64,000 nucleotides of DNA. Source: Chlamydomonas sphaeroides (lineage: Eukaryota > Chlorophyta > Chlorophyceae > Chlamydomonadales > Chlamydomonadaceae). Below, in pieces: positions 11,901 through 24,300 of this stretch. The notes under the pieces are model-generated. The model did no database searches. It saw nothing but the letters and a program-made list of their open reading frames with translations, and had not been told where the DNA came from. The stretch covers positions 60,614 to 124,613 of the forward strand of contig BDDC01000074.1 in the NCBI GenBank assembly GCA_001662425.1. Direction: 5' to 3'. Made by a program: the position numbers and the translations under genes. The first letter of the stretch is position 1, and each line of letters opens with the position of its first letter.

Positions 11901-14900
11901 CCATGTCTTCCACGCCTTCACCGGCGTTGGCGCCGAGCCGCCGTCATCTACCTGCTCCTCCGCTGCGGCCGGTCCCCCGTCTGCAACCCCGCGCCTCTGT
12001 CCGGCCTGTCCCCCATCTGCACTCTGCGCCCCCGCGCCTCTGTCCGTGCAGGTGTACAGCCCCAAGAAGGAGCCCAAGAAGGTGGTGGACGAGGAGGCCA
12101 CGGCCCGCAAGCAGGAGGTGGCGGACAAGAAGGCCGCGGAGAAGGGCGAGCCCACCGCCCCCGTGGAGCCGGTCATGAAGACCGACTACGAGGAGGTGGG
12201 GCTGGGGGAGGAGGGCGAGGGGACGCGGTGCGGTGCGGTGCCCGCAGTCGCACGGTGCGGATAGCCACATGACATAGCCACATGACGGCAACGGCAGGGC
12301 CCTCGCTCCTCGCCATGAAAGGCTGCGCTTGCGCGTCTGCAGCCGCTGCCGCCATGGCCTCCATCCGCCGCCATGCTCGCGCCCACGCCCCGCCGCCGCC
12401 GGCTGCACGCCCCGCCTCGCCCGCCCGCAGAAGTGGGACTGGCGCCTGGAGAACGAGAACAAGCCCATCTGGACTCGCAGCCCCAAGGACGTCAGCGACG
12501 CCTCCTACAACGACTTCTTCAAGGTGCGCCCCCGCTGCTGGGGCCTGCCTGGCGTGAGGGCCTGGGGATGGGGATGCGGATGGTCAGCGCCCCGGGGGCT
12601 CGCCGCGCAAGCTGCCATAGGCACGCATGTCGTCCCTTGTGCTACATGGCCCGGGCCGGCTTACGCCTACCGCTTGCCTATGTCCTCATCTCCTCCCCTC
12701 TCACACCTCCACACGCTCCTTCACCCCGCAGTCCACGTTCTCGGAGTTCCTGGACCCGCTGGCGCACGTGCACTTCAACGTGGAGGGCACCATTGAGTTC
12801 TCCGCCATCCTGTACCTGCCCGGCATGGCGCCCTTCGAGCAGCAGAACATGATGCAGGTGGGCAGGAGCAGCAAGGGCAAGGGAGGACCAGGGGGGCAGC
12901 GGGTGGCCAAGGGGACAGGGTGCAGGCTTGCATGGGAGCAGTCGGGCGTTGGGGGCGGGCGGACGGTGTTCACTCTGCACCAGCAAGGCGCTTCAGAGCC
13001 TGTGCGCGCAATCCCAGCCTTCGCCTCCCAACGCCTGCCACCTTCATCCCAACGCTGTGCCCTCCCGCCCCTGCTGCCCCTGCACTCCCTCACCCCCGCA
13101 GCGCTCCAAGTCCATCAAGCTGTACGTGAAGCGCGTCTTCATCTCGGACGAGTTCGACGAGGACCTCATGCCGCGCTACCTGTCGTTCGTCAAGGGTGTG
13201 GTGGACTCGTCGGACCTGCCGCTCAACGTGAGCCGCGAGATCCTGCAGGAGAGCCGCATCGTGCGCGTCATCCGCAAGCAGCTCGTGCGCAGGTGCGGTG
13301 GCGGGGGTTGTGATGGGGGTGGGGTAAGGGCTGGCGGGCTGCGGTCGGCAGGGCTGGCGGGAGGGGAAGGGTAGATGCCCGGAGAGGGCGGCTGGGGTGG
13401 CAGAGTGCGGGTAGCGGGCGTGCCACCCTCGGGGCACCTTTGTTGAGCCTGATCTTGGACTCAGACCCTCGATTCGAACTCGTTTGTTACCCTTGCCCTG
13501 CCTCCGTCGTGGCGGCAGGTCGCTGGAGATGATGGAGGACCTGGCGGCCAAGGACGGCGGCGAGGACTACAAGACGTTCTGGGAGGCGTTCGGCCGCCAG
13601 GTCAAGTACGGCGTGGTTGAGGACACGGAGAACCGCGAGCGCCTGGCCAAGCTGCTGCGCTTCTCGTCGTCCAAGAGCGCCGAGGGCCTCACCAGCCTCG
13701 AGGCCTACGTCAGCAGGTGCGGGCAGGACGAGGCAGGGGCAGGCAGGGGCGAACGCCGGGCTAGTGGTGAACTGCATATGTGGTGCGACGTGGCATGCAT
13801 CCTGGGGGCCGCACGGCCCCGTAGCCAAGCCTGCTGTTAGCGAACAGTCGCTTCTGCGATTGCCGTGGTCCATGGTGATCCAGTTGCTCGAGGGCGATGC
13901 CTCACTGTTTTGCGCACCTACACGTGCCCTGCAACAACCGTCCCGCAGGATGAAGCCCAACCAGAAGACGATCTTCTACATGGCCGCCGACTCGGTGGAG
14001 TCGGCGCGCGCTGCGCCCTTCGTGGAGGCCATGGTGGCCAAGGACATCGAGGTGCGCCCCGCCCTGCCCTCGCCCGCGTGGCCGTGCTGCGGCGCCACTG
14101 CGGTAGCCTGGCGGGCTTGAGCCAGCGCGCCTACCATCCCAACACCGCGCACCCCTCCCCCGCGAGACGATGCTGCGGTGCCACCACGGTCGGGCCCGTG
14201 GGTCCAGGCGCATGAGCAGCGTGGGAATGCCCGCATGCCCTGCAGTTGCGCAAGCCTCGTTTGAGCCCGTAGCGTGCAGCCGCCTTCTTCCCCTGAACCC
14301 CCCTCCTGAACCCCTTGCCTCCTTGCCCTCCCCTCCCACCCGCGTTCCCAGGTCCTGTACCTGACGGAGCCCATTGACGAGGCCACGGTGACCAACCTGG
14401 GTCGCTTCCAGGCCGACAAGGAGACGTCGTACGAGCTGGTGGACGTGACCAAGGAGGGCGTGAGCATCGACGAGGAGGGCGAGGAGGCCAAGAAGGCGGC
14501 CGAGGAGGCGGCGCGCGAGATGCAGCCCGTGGTGGACTTCCTCAAGAAGGTGAGCGCCAGCTGCCGGTTGCCATTACTTGAATAGAGGATGTGCGCCAAG
14601 ATTGGCTTGGCAAATGCAGCGCGCCGGGCTGGGGCCTGAACCTGCTAAACAAATCCGTCCCTTACTCCGTCCCTCACTGCCCTTACCCAAGGCCCTGGGC
14701 GAGCGCGTGGAGAAGGTGACGGTGTCCAACCGCCTGACCGACTCGCCGTGCGCGCTGGTGACGAGCAAGTTCGGGTGGAGCGCCAACATGGAGCGCATCA
14801 TGCGCAGCCAGGCGCTGGGCGACGCGCGCAGCATGGAGTACATGAAGGGGCGCAAGATCATGGAGATCAACCCCAAGCACGAGATCATCGCCGGCATCCG

Positions 14901-15697
14901 CACGCTGCTGCAGGTGCGGCGGGGCGGCGGGCCCCTGCGGTGTGGGAGGACGTGAGAGGGGAGCCGGAGCGGTGCGCTGCTCTGACTGGTGCTCGCGCTG
15001 ACCGGTGCTCGCGTGTGTGGTGCCTGCGCTTGCATGTGCCGCGCAGGAGAAGGACGAGGACCGCGCCCGCGACCTGTCGGAGCTGCTGTACGAGACCGGC
15101 CTCATCACCTCGGGCTTCCAGGCAAGTAGTCTGCAGGGGGGCGCTTCTGTTTCAGTGCTGTCTGATGTGCAAGTCCAACGCTGGCAGCTGGGGGCCCAGA
15201 ATCCGTCTGAAATCCCAAGGGTATCAACCCTAGCTTGCTGCCAAGGCGATTGTGTTATCAGGGGCGTCTAGCGCCCGGCCGCGCCGCACGCTGCTGTCCG
15301 GTGCGAGCGTTGAACGACTCCGGGGAGGCTGGCTGCGGCCGCGGCCGCACCACCACACCACCCCGCCAGCGCCCCATCCGCGATGCAGGTTGTGGAATCA
15401 ACATACCTCCCCGCGGCCCTCACTCGCCCTCCCTGCCCTCGACGCTGTTCACCCCATCCCCCTCAGGTGGACTCGCCTCGCGAGTACGCGCAGAAGGTGT
15501 TCACGCTCATGAAGATCGCCCTGGGCTATGACATCCTGGCGGAGGCCGAGGAGGAGGGCGCGGCTGAGGAGGCTGCCGCCGCGGCCGCGGCGGCGCCCAA
15601 GCCCAAGGCGGCGGCGCCCAAGGCCGCGGAGCCGCCGAAGCCGACGGCGACGCCGGTGGATGCCGAGGTCGTGGCTGACGACCCGTGGCAGAAGTAG
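8955..15697 (+). CDS. HSP90C: Plastid-type heat shock protein 90 (HSP90C)
   Basis: Sixteen exons: 8955-8990, 9232-9516, 9714-9913, 10124-10247, 10452-10612, 11721-11823, 12052-12195, 12431-12523, 12732-12857, 13102-13292, 13519-13716, 13949-14051, 14352-14549, 14692-14913, 15047-15121, 15467-15697; 830 codons (829 aa). HSP90 is an ATP-dependent chaperone dimer; the plastid form works with HSP70B in the stroma. The first 75-85 residues are a basic, Ala-rich transit peptide. The ATP-binding GHKL domain follows (NREVFLRELVSNASDALDK, DTGIGM, GQFGVGFYSAFLVAD), then a Lys/Glu-rich charged linker in exon 7, the middle domain (YVKRVFISDEF, DLPLNVSREILQESRI) and the C-terminal dimerisation domain. The last 45 residues are an Ala/Pro/Lys tail ending in DPWQK; DPW-type ends are typical of plastid HSP90. 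Mitochondrial TRAP1 fits less well. Intron 5 is 1.1 kb, and intron 15 has a GC donor (CAG|GCAAGT). Confidence 0.95.
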
Positions 15698-16015
15698 ATG
15701 TGAGGGTATGGTGAGGGCTGTGGGGATGTGCAAGGTACAGCAGCTGTAGGCGAGGCAAAGAGGGGAGTGGTGTGACACGCAGGGATAGCGGGTAGGCCTT
15801 GACGGACAGCTTGGGCGAGAGGGCTGAGAGAGCGAGAGAGCGAGAGCGAGAGAGCACGACCGAGAACGGCGATGCAAGTGACAGGCGGTGTGTGTGTGTG
15901 TGGGGGGATGTTGGCTCGTGCGAGCGGCGCAGAGCGCGCAGCTAAGAGGGCACGCGCGCAGGAGGTGACTGCGGCTGACACGCGCTGACACAGACAAGGA
16001 GGCTGGTAATGCGCC

Positions 16016-16020
16016 TGTAA
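16016..16020 (+). terminator. Putative poly(A) signal TGTAA for HSP90C
   Basis: TGTAA on the plus strand, 319 nt after the HSP90C stop, a normal 3' UTR length for a chlorophyte gene. Confidence 0.6.
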
Positions 16021-16049
16021 GGTGGAGATGTTGCCTAACGTTTGTTCTC

Positions 16050-16054
16050 TTACA
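16050..16054 (-). terminator. Putative poly(A) signal TGTAA for TIM10
   Basis: TGTAA on the minus strand, about 600 nt past the TIM10 stop and facing the HSP90C signal. Confidence 0.5.
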
Positions 16055-16657
16055 ACTAAAAGCCGGCCGAACGGCGCCTGCCGAATCGCAGTTGGCAAGG
16101 CACCCCATGCGCGGCAGCCCCGCCTTCGCAGCGGGCCCGCCTGCTGCCGCCCCGTTCGCAGCAACGGCCCCACACGGCCTGACGGCCGCACACACGCCAC
16201 CGCCACATCGCCACCCGCATCACCAAGCTACCCACTCTCACCGTGCACCCCGGCAGCCCCTCAGCGTCAGCGCACCCCTACGTGTCGGGCCTTCAGGTAA
16301 CAAACTGGGAGCGAGGTCATTGTGCAACGACCCATCCCGAACACACGCCGCCACCCCCTTCCCAACACTGGCCCCACCACGCGACCCCGCCGGTGCACCC
16401 ACCCCATCCGTCGCCGCAGCCCGCCAGGCCCCAGCCGCGGCGCTGCCCGCTGCCCGCCTCGCCCAGCCCGCGCCCCTTCCCCAGCCCCAGCGCCTGCCAT
16501 GCTGCGCCCCGAGCTCGCCGCCCTCCTCCCCGTGCGCCTGCGTGGCAGGACGTCCGTCGGGCTCCTGACCGCTGCGCCCCAGCGCCAGCTCCAGCCAGCC
16601 CGCGCTCCTCGCCCTGCTGCTCGATCGCCTGCGGGGCAGCCCTGACCCTGGCGCCCC

Positions 16658-17463
16658 TCACTGCTTCTGCGACCCCAGCAGCTGGCCCACAATGGCCACC
16701 ACCTGCGGGGGGGCCGGGGCCGGGACCGGCGGAGGTTGGGCAGGCCAGCGACGGCACGGGGCAGCGCATTCGCTGGAGGCGGCTGGCCGGTCCAGGGTCA
16801 TGGCACGGCGGCGGCTGCGCCGATGGCCGCGTCACCAAGCACTTGTGCGGGCGGCCCCGGTGGCTGGCCCCAGGTTGGCTCTGTCAGCGACCAGCTTAGC
16901 GCCGTGCATGAGTTCCATAGCGCTCCACGAGCACGAGGGCGGAGAGATCGGGGTGCTGCGGCCTCGACCGTGCAGCGATGCCCCGGCGTGTAGCGCAGGC
17001 GCCCCTGCCGGGGCCGCACCTGCCAGTACTTGGCGGAACACCGGTCCAGGCAGCTGTTCTCCCCGACGCTGAGGGTGCCCTCCTTGTAGCTGTAGAGGGC
17101 GAAGCAGCAGAATAGGACGGCGTGTTGTGACCGGAGGTCGGCGGGCGGCCGGGCAGGCGTGGGATGTCACCCCCCAGCGGCATGGCCCGCTGACCCGAAG
17201 CCGGCGCCGGACCGTCCCTGCCCCCCCCCGCTCTGCACCATGTCACTTACGGTCGTGCCGCACACCTCTCGTGGCAGGTGGCAACCATGCTGCGGAGGGT
17301 AACGACGGTGTTGAGCATCTCATCGCGCTGGGCACAGCAGCACAGAAGTGCGGCGTTACCTGTTAAGCAGGTTGACACGGTACTCGAGCTCCGTGGTCGC
17401 CATCGACAGCGCTGCTGCCGCGACGGCGTGCTGCTCGGCGCTGGTTGCGTCCTCGCCGCTCAT
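16658..17463 (-). CDS. TIM10: Mitochondrial import inner-membrane-space chaperone TIM10
   Basis: Four short exons on the minus strand: 17463-17360, 17289-17251, 17089-17020, 16702-16658. They join to 86 codons (85 aa), the normal length. TIM10 forms a hexamer with TIM9 in the mitochondrial intermembrane space and escorts hydrophobic precursors to the TIM22 and SAM complexes. The twin CX3C signature is complete: CHERC at residues 40-44 and CLDRC at 61-65, 16 residues apart; these four cysteines form the two structural disulfides. TELEYRV before the first pair, YKEGTLSVGENS between the pairs, SAKYWQ after them and IVGQLL near the C-terminus match plant TIM10 along its whole length. TIM9, TIM8 and TIM13 fit less well. 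There is no presequence, as expected for a protein imported by the MIA pathway. The exons are too short to stand out individually. Confidence 0.92.
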
Positions 17464-18340
17464 GCTTGCTGCTGCGACAGTAAAATGGTCTAAGTTATGG
17501 TAAACTATGGAACCGGCGCGACTGCAGGGCAAAGTATGCAGGAGGAACGGGAAAGCAAGCTTGTTGGAGGCGCGATCGGCCAAAGCGCGACGACCGCAGT
17601 CGCGAAGCCTGCACGATCTACTGCATATGAGAGATGTTGGGTTGCAGATTGCAGAGGAAGGCGCAGCGCCTGCACACGACCTGGCGTGGTGGCCCAGGGG
17701 TCGGCGGTGCTGTGCGATGCCGGACCACGCGACACCCCTTTCAGACCCTCCATCAATGCGCACGCCAAGCGGCGGTGCCCGGCGGCTCCCTGGTCGTTGC
17801 AACCTCATCGGATTCGACAAGGCAAGGCGGCCCACTCCGCGCCAGGTCGCGTTACAGGGGCCTACCTCTGCCATCGGCCGCTCTGGCGCCAGGCACCGTG
17901 CTGCCCGCCATGCCCCAGTCACGTGAACAGGTGCGCACACGCACTCGTGGTATCCCTCGCATGCGTTCAAGTCCGCCAACGCGCCAAACTGCAGTGACAT
18001 TCAAGACACGCTCAAGCCCACACGCATCCGCTCCGCCCATCTCTGTGATAGTGAAGTTCGGGGCCTACCCAGCCCTGCTCTGCCAACGCCCAAAACCTTG
18101 CGCATCAGTCCCCAGCACCTAGCCACGCGTCCGACCCGCGCACATAGCGTCATCCGAACCTACCTCGCAACCCTCTCTGATGCCTACGCCCGACTACGCA
18201 ACAGTGCCCGGCGGCCAAAATCCACATCCGCCGCCAGGGGGGCCTGCTGTGCCCTTCCCCCACACACATGCCCCTGCCGGCTGCTCACGTCAGCCAAGAG
18301 CTGCGCCCCTGGCCCGCAACCCCCCACAGACCCTCGGCCG
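17464..18340. other. Intergenic region between TWINKLE 3' end and TIM10 5' end
   Basis: Both flanking genes are on the minus strand, so this should hold the TWINKLE 3' UTR and the TIM10 promoter. ORFs on both strands overlap one another in several frames and show no domain. Confidence 0.5.
17852..17856 (-). terminator. Putative poly(A) signal TGTAA for the TWINKLE-like gene
   Basis: TGTAA on the minus strand, about 485 nt past the stop at 18341. Confidence 0.45.
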
Positions 18341-21300
18341 CTACCACCCAGGAAAGTTCGTGACGCCCTGGTTCTCGGCCACCTCTGCCCCGGGCCCCGT
18401 CCACGCCTCGGGCTTCTTCGGCGCCTCCTGCCCATCCACCACCTGCTTCACCCTCCGATCCTCTGTCGGCAACGGCCCGCCGCCCCTGCCGCGCGCCTCG
18501 CCCTCCTCCTCACCGTCGTCGTCCATGTGATGTGACGCGTCCGCACGCCCGGTGGCCTGCTCCATCTCCTGCGCCATTCGCCTCAGCGCTTCCACATCCG
18601 CCGGCACGCCCCCGGTGCCGCCGTGGCCCGGCGACGCGGGCGCGGCGGCCTTGTATTCGCGCGTGCCACGCGAGGGCTGCTTGCTTGGGGTCTTTCTCTT
18701 GCGCAAGGCGGAGCTCGTGGCCTCGTCGGCCCTCACGACGGTCGTGCCGCCGGCGACCTTCGGTACCGCGGGCCTGGACTTCGGCGCCGAGGCCTTGCCG
18801 GGCGACGGCGCGCTCGCAGCGGGCGCCTGCGCCGACGCGCTGAACGCCCCCTTGGGCCCAATTCCGGCGGCGGGCGAGGAGCCGGAGCTGCGCTGCAGCG
18901 GCGCCGCTGCCGGCAGCTGCTTCTGGCCCCCCGGCTGCGCCCTCGCCACCGGCTGCGCCTCCACGTCCAGCGTAGTGGCGGAGGCACTGGTGGCAGGCGC
19001 GGCGCTGCGGCATGGTACGGCAGCGTACGGCAGCGGTCAGCACGGTACGCGCTTGAGCAAGCTGCCTGTTGGCGGCAAGCTGGCTGGGCGTCGGGGCAGG
19101 TCAGGGCGCGCGGAGCTGGGACCCAGCTGCCGCCAGTGGCACGAGTCGCACCACTGCGGCAGCCACTCGATACTAACTAATAACTACTAACCCCTTCGGC
19201 ACGCACAGTCCTTGAACGCACCGGTTTGGGAAGCCCGTCTGCTGGTTGCGGGCAGCGATGCGGGTTGGCTCACCACCACCACCGCCGCCCCTGTAGCCGC
19301 CGCCGCCGAGGCGGTTGTCGCCGCCGTCGCCGCCGAGGGCAACATCCGGGTCCATGTACCTACAGTAGGAGGGCGAGGGGACGGGGCAGGGCCGATTTGG
19401 GTGTCTCGGGAGTCACAGCCTCGCCATGCAGGCGACGGAAGGTGCGGGTTTCAGAGCCGTAGTAACTGAGTATGAAAGGGGTGGGCAGTGCGGTAAGGCA
19501 GCAGGTGTTGGGGGCCTTGGTGGGCAGATGGCAGCGGGCAGCAAGCGGCGACGCGGCGGCCGTGACGCCGCACGCAGCGTAGTGCCGTACGCCGTATTGC
19601 CGTACCTGCCGGTGGACTTGTCGTACACCAGGTAGCACTGGCCCTGGCGGCCGACCTCCTTGTTACGGACCTGGGGTTTCCGGCGGCACGCGGACGGGAG
19701 CTCCGGGGTTACCGGTTGTGATCGTGGTCATGTGGCCCATCCCTGCGTCATACCGCCCCCGCACACACCCAACGTGCGCAAACCCACAGCGGCCAGGCGG
19801 CGCTCGATCCCACCTTCTGCAGGATGATGTCAACCTCCGGCAGCGCCCGCCTCCACGGCTTGCTGGTGCCATCGCCGGGCACCTCCTCGTAACGCCTGTG
19901 CCCCCACGCACGCACACATGTTGCTCTTAAAATTGTGTGGATGAACGCAAACAGCGTCAGCGTCCTCAGCCTTAGCAACACAGGAGGAGTGGCGCCTGGC
20001 GGCCAAAACGCCGCAGCACGCGCCACCACCGCCACCAACCAAGAACCAACCGCCCCAACCCAGCCGCCCCAACCGACGCCAACCGACCTGTGCACTGTGA
20101 TGCCGTTGTCTGTTTTGTTGTACCAGTGCGCCGAGCCGCTGATCTCGTACAGCCCCGGCGCGGTGGTCGTGCCGAACCTCTGCTGCCGCGGGTGCGCCAC
20201 AAACCACACGTGGCACTCGGTCTCTCGCGCAAAGCGGCGCACGGTGGACAGCATCTCGCGGATGTGGTCGGTCTCGTTCTGGTCGCGCAGGCGGTGCGCG
20301 TCCAGCTCGTTGTACGGGTCGATCACGAGGCCACGGATGCCGTACCTGCCGTACAGGGAGCGCGGTTGGGGTCGTGGCAGGGCGAGCCGTTAGTCCAAAT
20401 AGCGCAGGACTGCTGCAGGCCCCGGGTCCGTGTCCGCATCAAGGGCCGGCGGCCGCCCTGGCCCTGCGTCACCACGCCCCTACGCGGCCGCTCCTCGCAT
20501 CGCCGCCACCCCACCCATGCCGACGAGCCGTCCCGGCTCGTCTGGACCTCACAACTTCGCAGGTCGACCAGCCTGAACCTCTCCACCTCCCCACATGGCC
20601 TCCGTGCCCCTACGCCCCCATGCCCCCCGGTCCCTACGACCCCATGCCCCTATGCCCCCGTGGCCCTATGCCCCCATGGCCGCTCACCGCATCACCGCCA
20701 GCCGCGCGCGGTCCAGCACGTATGCGATGGTGGGCGAGCCGCCCTCGTCGCCGCCGTCCTCGCGCTCGTGGTGGATGAGGTGGAAGTGGTCTGCCACCCA
20801 GGTGAAGGACGACAGCATCTCGTCCAGGCCCATGCCCGCCACCCGGGCGCCGTTGTGCCAGGTGCTGGCGGGGAGGGAGGCAGGGAGGCAGGCAGGCAGG
20901 CAGGCACGGAGGCGGGGAGCAGGACGGGTTGGTGCAGGTGGCGCGGCGACGGGCACGGTTCGGGCCACGCCGCACAGGCGCACAGCCGCAAGGCTAGGAT
21001 TTAGGAGAGGCTGGCGCTGCTGCGCGAGCTCGCTCTGCCCTGGTGTCCATGTGTTCCTGCATCCTCCGGAGCTCTCGACGCCCGGCTCACTCCCTGAACG
21101 GCTTGCGCGCTCGCTTCTCGATGAGCGCCTTTAGGTGGCTCAGCGGCGTTTTCTCCAGCGAGCACAGCGCAAAGGCCCAGCCGTACTCCTCCGCCAGGTT
21201 GACCAGCAGCGCGTCCAGCCACTCGGACTTGCCGCTGTTGGGGATGCCTGTTGGGGGACGGGCGGGGTTGGTTTGGGGTAGGTTGGGCGGGTGCGAGGTG

Positions 21301-24300
21301 AGCAGTGATGGTGACCTTGGCATGTGGGCCAGCTTCGTCAGCTTCCTGGGCAGCCTTCTTTGGCACGACCTATATGATAATAGATAGTGTGCTGAAGCTG
21401 GCGCCGCGCAAACAGGTGAAGCACGCACCTGTGACAATGGTGACCTCGCCCGGCGCCACCTTGTACAGGTGCTCCAGCGACTGCCAGCCCGTTGGCACTC
21501 CCAGGTGCTGCGGGTCAGCGGTCCTGTACAGCTCCAGCAGCTGAGGGAGCGGACGCCGAGGAGGGGGCCAAAGCGTGGACACGTGCCGGCAAGGAAGTCA
21601 GCGGAGGGCACATGACCCACAGCTACCCTAACCTCGTGCCCCCATCATGCGCGTCGAGTCCTGCGAAACCCGTACGACAGCAAAACCCTCGAAACCCCTA
21701 AACGGCCGCACCTGCTCTGCGAGATCGGTGAAGCCCGTCAGGCCCGCCTCCTTGGTGGGCTTGGCCTCCTCCACCCTCGCCCTGAGGGCCGCGGGCCCGT
21801 CCTTGACCAGGACCTGCGGGGCGAACGCCGTGGACGGCAGTGGGAGATGGAGGCAGGGTACGTGTCGGCGTGTCCGGTCGCCACCGCCTGTCCGCGCTAC
21901 GCCCTCACGCGACACCCCGTCAAGCCGTCACGCCGCCGCCGCCCACGCGCGGGCACACAACGAGGTGCGCACCGCCAGCTAGCACCGCCCGGGCTGTCGC
22001 CGCCATACCCCGCTGCCGTCCATCCGGTGCCCTGGCGACCGTGCACTTGTGCACACCTACATTTCCTTTGCGAGACATGTTTCAATCACAGCATGCCGCC
22101 CCACGTACCTCGTTGGCGTCCTTCCGGTAGGCGGGGTACCTGCCGTCGGGTCCGTCCGGGGTGTTGTCCAGCCTGGCGGGAGCACGGGAGGGAGGAGGCG
22201 GAGGCCGGCAGGGGTGAATGCGGTGCGGTACATGCATAGTGAGCTCACGGGCGAAAGCCCCTAAAGCCCAGCAGAAGGGAAAAGCCGCCCATCAAGCTTC
22301 CTAGTCGCCGCCTTCTTTGCTCTCTGCGGCGGGGAGCGTTGGGCACGGGCGAGCCACCTCGGCCTTCGGCGGCCCCCTGGCAGCCAACCTTCGCCACGAG
22401 AGCGGCGCACCCGAACCCCGAGGCGCTCGCCGGTCCCCCTGCCCTCCCCATGCCCATCAGTGCTCTGCCCTGGTCCCCCTGCCCTCCTCTCCCCATGCCC
22501 AGTGGCTAGTCCACCCGGGCACCCACTCGGGGTTATCCCAGCTCTCCACAATCCAGCAGCGCGCGCGGCCGAAGCGGCGCAGCAGCTCGCCCCTCAGGCC
22601 CTGGCCCGCGGTGTCGTTGTCGGTTGCGAGGATGAAGTGGTAGCGGTTGAGGGCCTGGCGGAGCAGGGCAGGGCCGGGGAGGGGGCCGTGGAGGGGACGT
22701 CGGGCGTCAGCATTCGGGACCTGCGATTGTCAGGACGGAGGTCAAGCAGTCACGACCTTGCCGTGTCGTCGGAGAGGAGCAGGACGCAAGGCGCAGGGCG
22801 CAGGGCTCGAATGAGCGAGGGCCAAGAGGTCGCAACCGAGGCACACGTTTTAGCGAGGGGCAAGCGAGCGCCGGACAGAGCGGCTGAGGGCAGGCGGCTG
22901 CAGCGCTGCCCGTACCCGTACCCCAGTGCCGACCTGCTCGCCCCCCAGCACAGCCAGCAGGGAGTCCAGGAAGGCGTAGTGCTTCTTGGCTCGCTCCTCC
23001 TGCTGGCTGGGCGGCGAGCCCGGCTTTGCGAACATCTGGATGGGGGCGGCGCCAGCCACCGAGTTGGGCCGTGCGGGCGGCGCGCCTGCGGGGGCGTTAG
23101 GGTTGGGCAGGGCGGGTGAGCCAAGGCGTGCGGCGCTTCATGGCAGGCCTCCGGCCCAAGCCCTGTCCGTGCCATCCATCGCGCTTCGCCGCGCCCGCTC
23201 CCGCTCCCGCCCGCCCTTCCCGCCGGCCATTGCTGCTGCCGCCGCTGCGCCCCGTGGCCAGGGCCCTGGCGCCGGCGACACATCCCCTCTTCGTACTGGC
23301 ACCGGCTCCTGGCATACGCATGGGCGCTCCCCACGCCTCCACCGTGCCCGCCATTGTGCGCGCTGACGCCTTGCCCCGTCCATCCCGCCCAAACGCGCTG
23401 CCCTGCGGCGCTCCGCCGGGCCTGCAGCCTCTGTCGAATCCGTGCTCGCACAAGCAACCCCACTACCCAGCTGAGCACGCGGACCCGGGCCCTGGCGTCG
23501 GTCACACACGCTCCTCCGCAGCCCACCGTTGGGCACGCTGACGACGTGGTAGATGCCGGCAGCGTTGAGCGCGAGTTTGTCCATCTCCCCCTCCACGATG
23601 ATGATCTGCCTGCGGGCCGGGCGGGAGCGAGGACAGCCCAGCAGCAGGGGTTGCCTCGGGTTGTGCCGTACAGTGTACAGGCTAGCGTACGGCTGCACAA
23701 TGACACCGAGCCCCAACGCGGCTAGCCGGCTGCGGCGACCCACAACTCGACTGCTGCCGCGGTGCTTAGTTCCTTTGGCCGGGTTTCCCGCGTGACAGCG
23801 ACTTCAATGTTGACGGTTGTGCGACTGCGGCTGCACCGGGCCCAACCCAGGAAGGCCACCTGAACGGCGCTCGGCCTGCCTTGCCCCTTCCCGTGACGCC
23901 GCAGCGACGCGCGTCTAGGAAAGCTCGCCCTTAGACATCCGTTTCAAGCCCTCATCCGCTCCAAGGCTTCATCCGTGGCGTGCGTTGTGCGCGGCTCGCG
24001 ACCTGCCTGGTCTTGTTCTTGATGGCGGCCTGCAGCTCGTCAAGGCCGTACATCACGGGCTCGGCGCCCGTGGACTGCAACGCGGGGGAGAGCAAGGGGA
24101 AACAAGGCCAGGGTTTTGCGACGCGCACGTGCCTCACCCCTGGCAGGTACCTGCGCAGGCGCGCGGCAGCGGGGCAGCAGAGCCCCTCGGGCCACGCACC
24201 CAGCTGACATGGGCGCCCCGGCGCACCCCGCCACGAACCACAGGCCGCACGACCCACCGAGCGGAAGGCCTTCTTGCCGAACGGCGCCGGCGCGTCGGGG

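Larger units (their letters stand above)
15698..16657. other. Convergent intergenic region, HSP90C and TIM10 3' UTRs
   Basis: This holds the two 3' UTRs of a tail-to-tail gene pair. The poly(A) signals of the two strands lie 30 bp apart, at 16016 and 16050. A short (GT)n/(GA)n run is present near 15825-15905. No further gene is seen. Confidence 0.55.
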
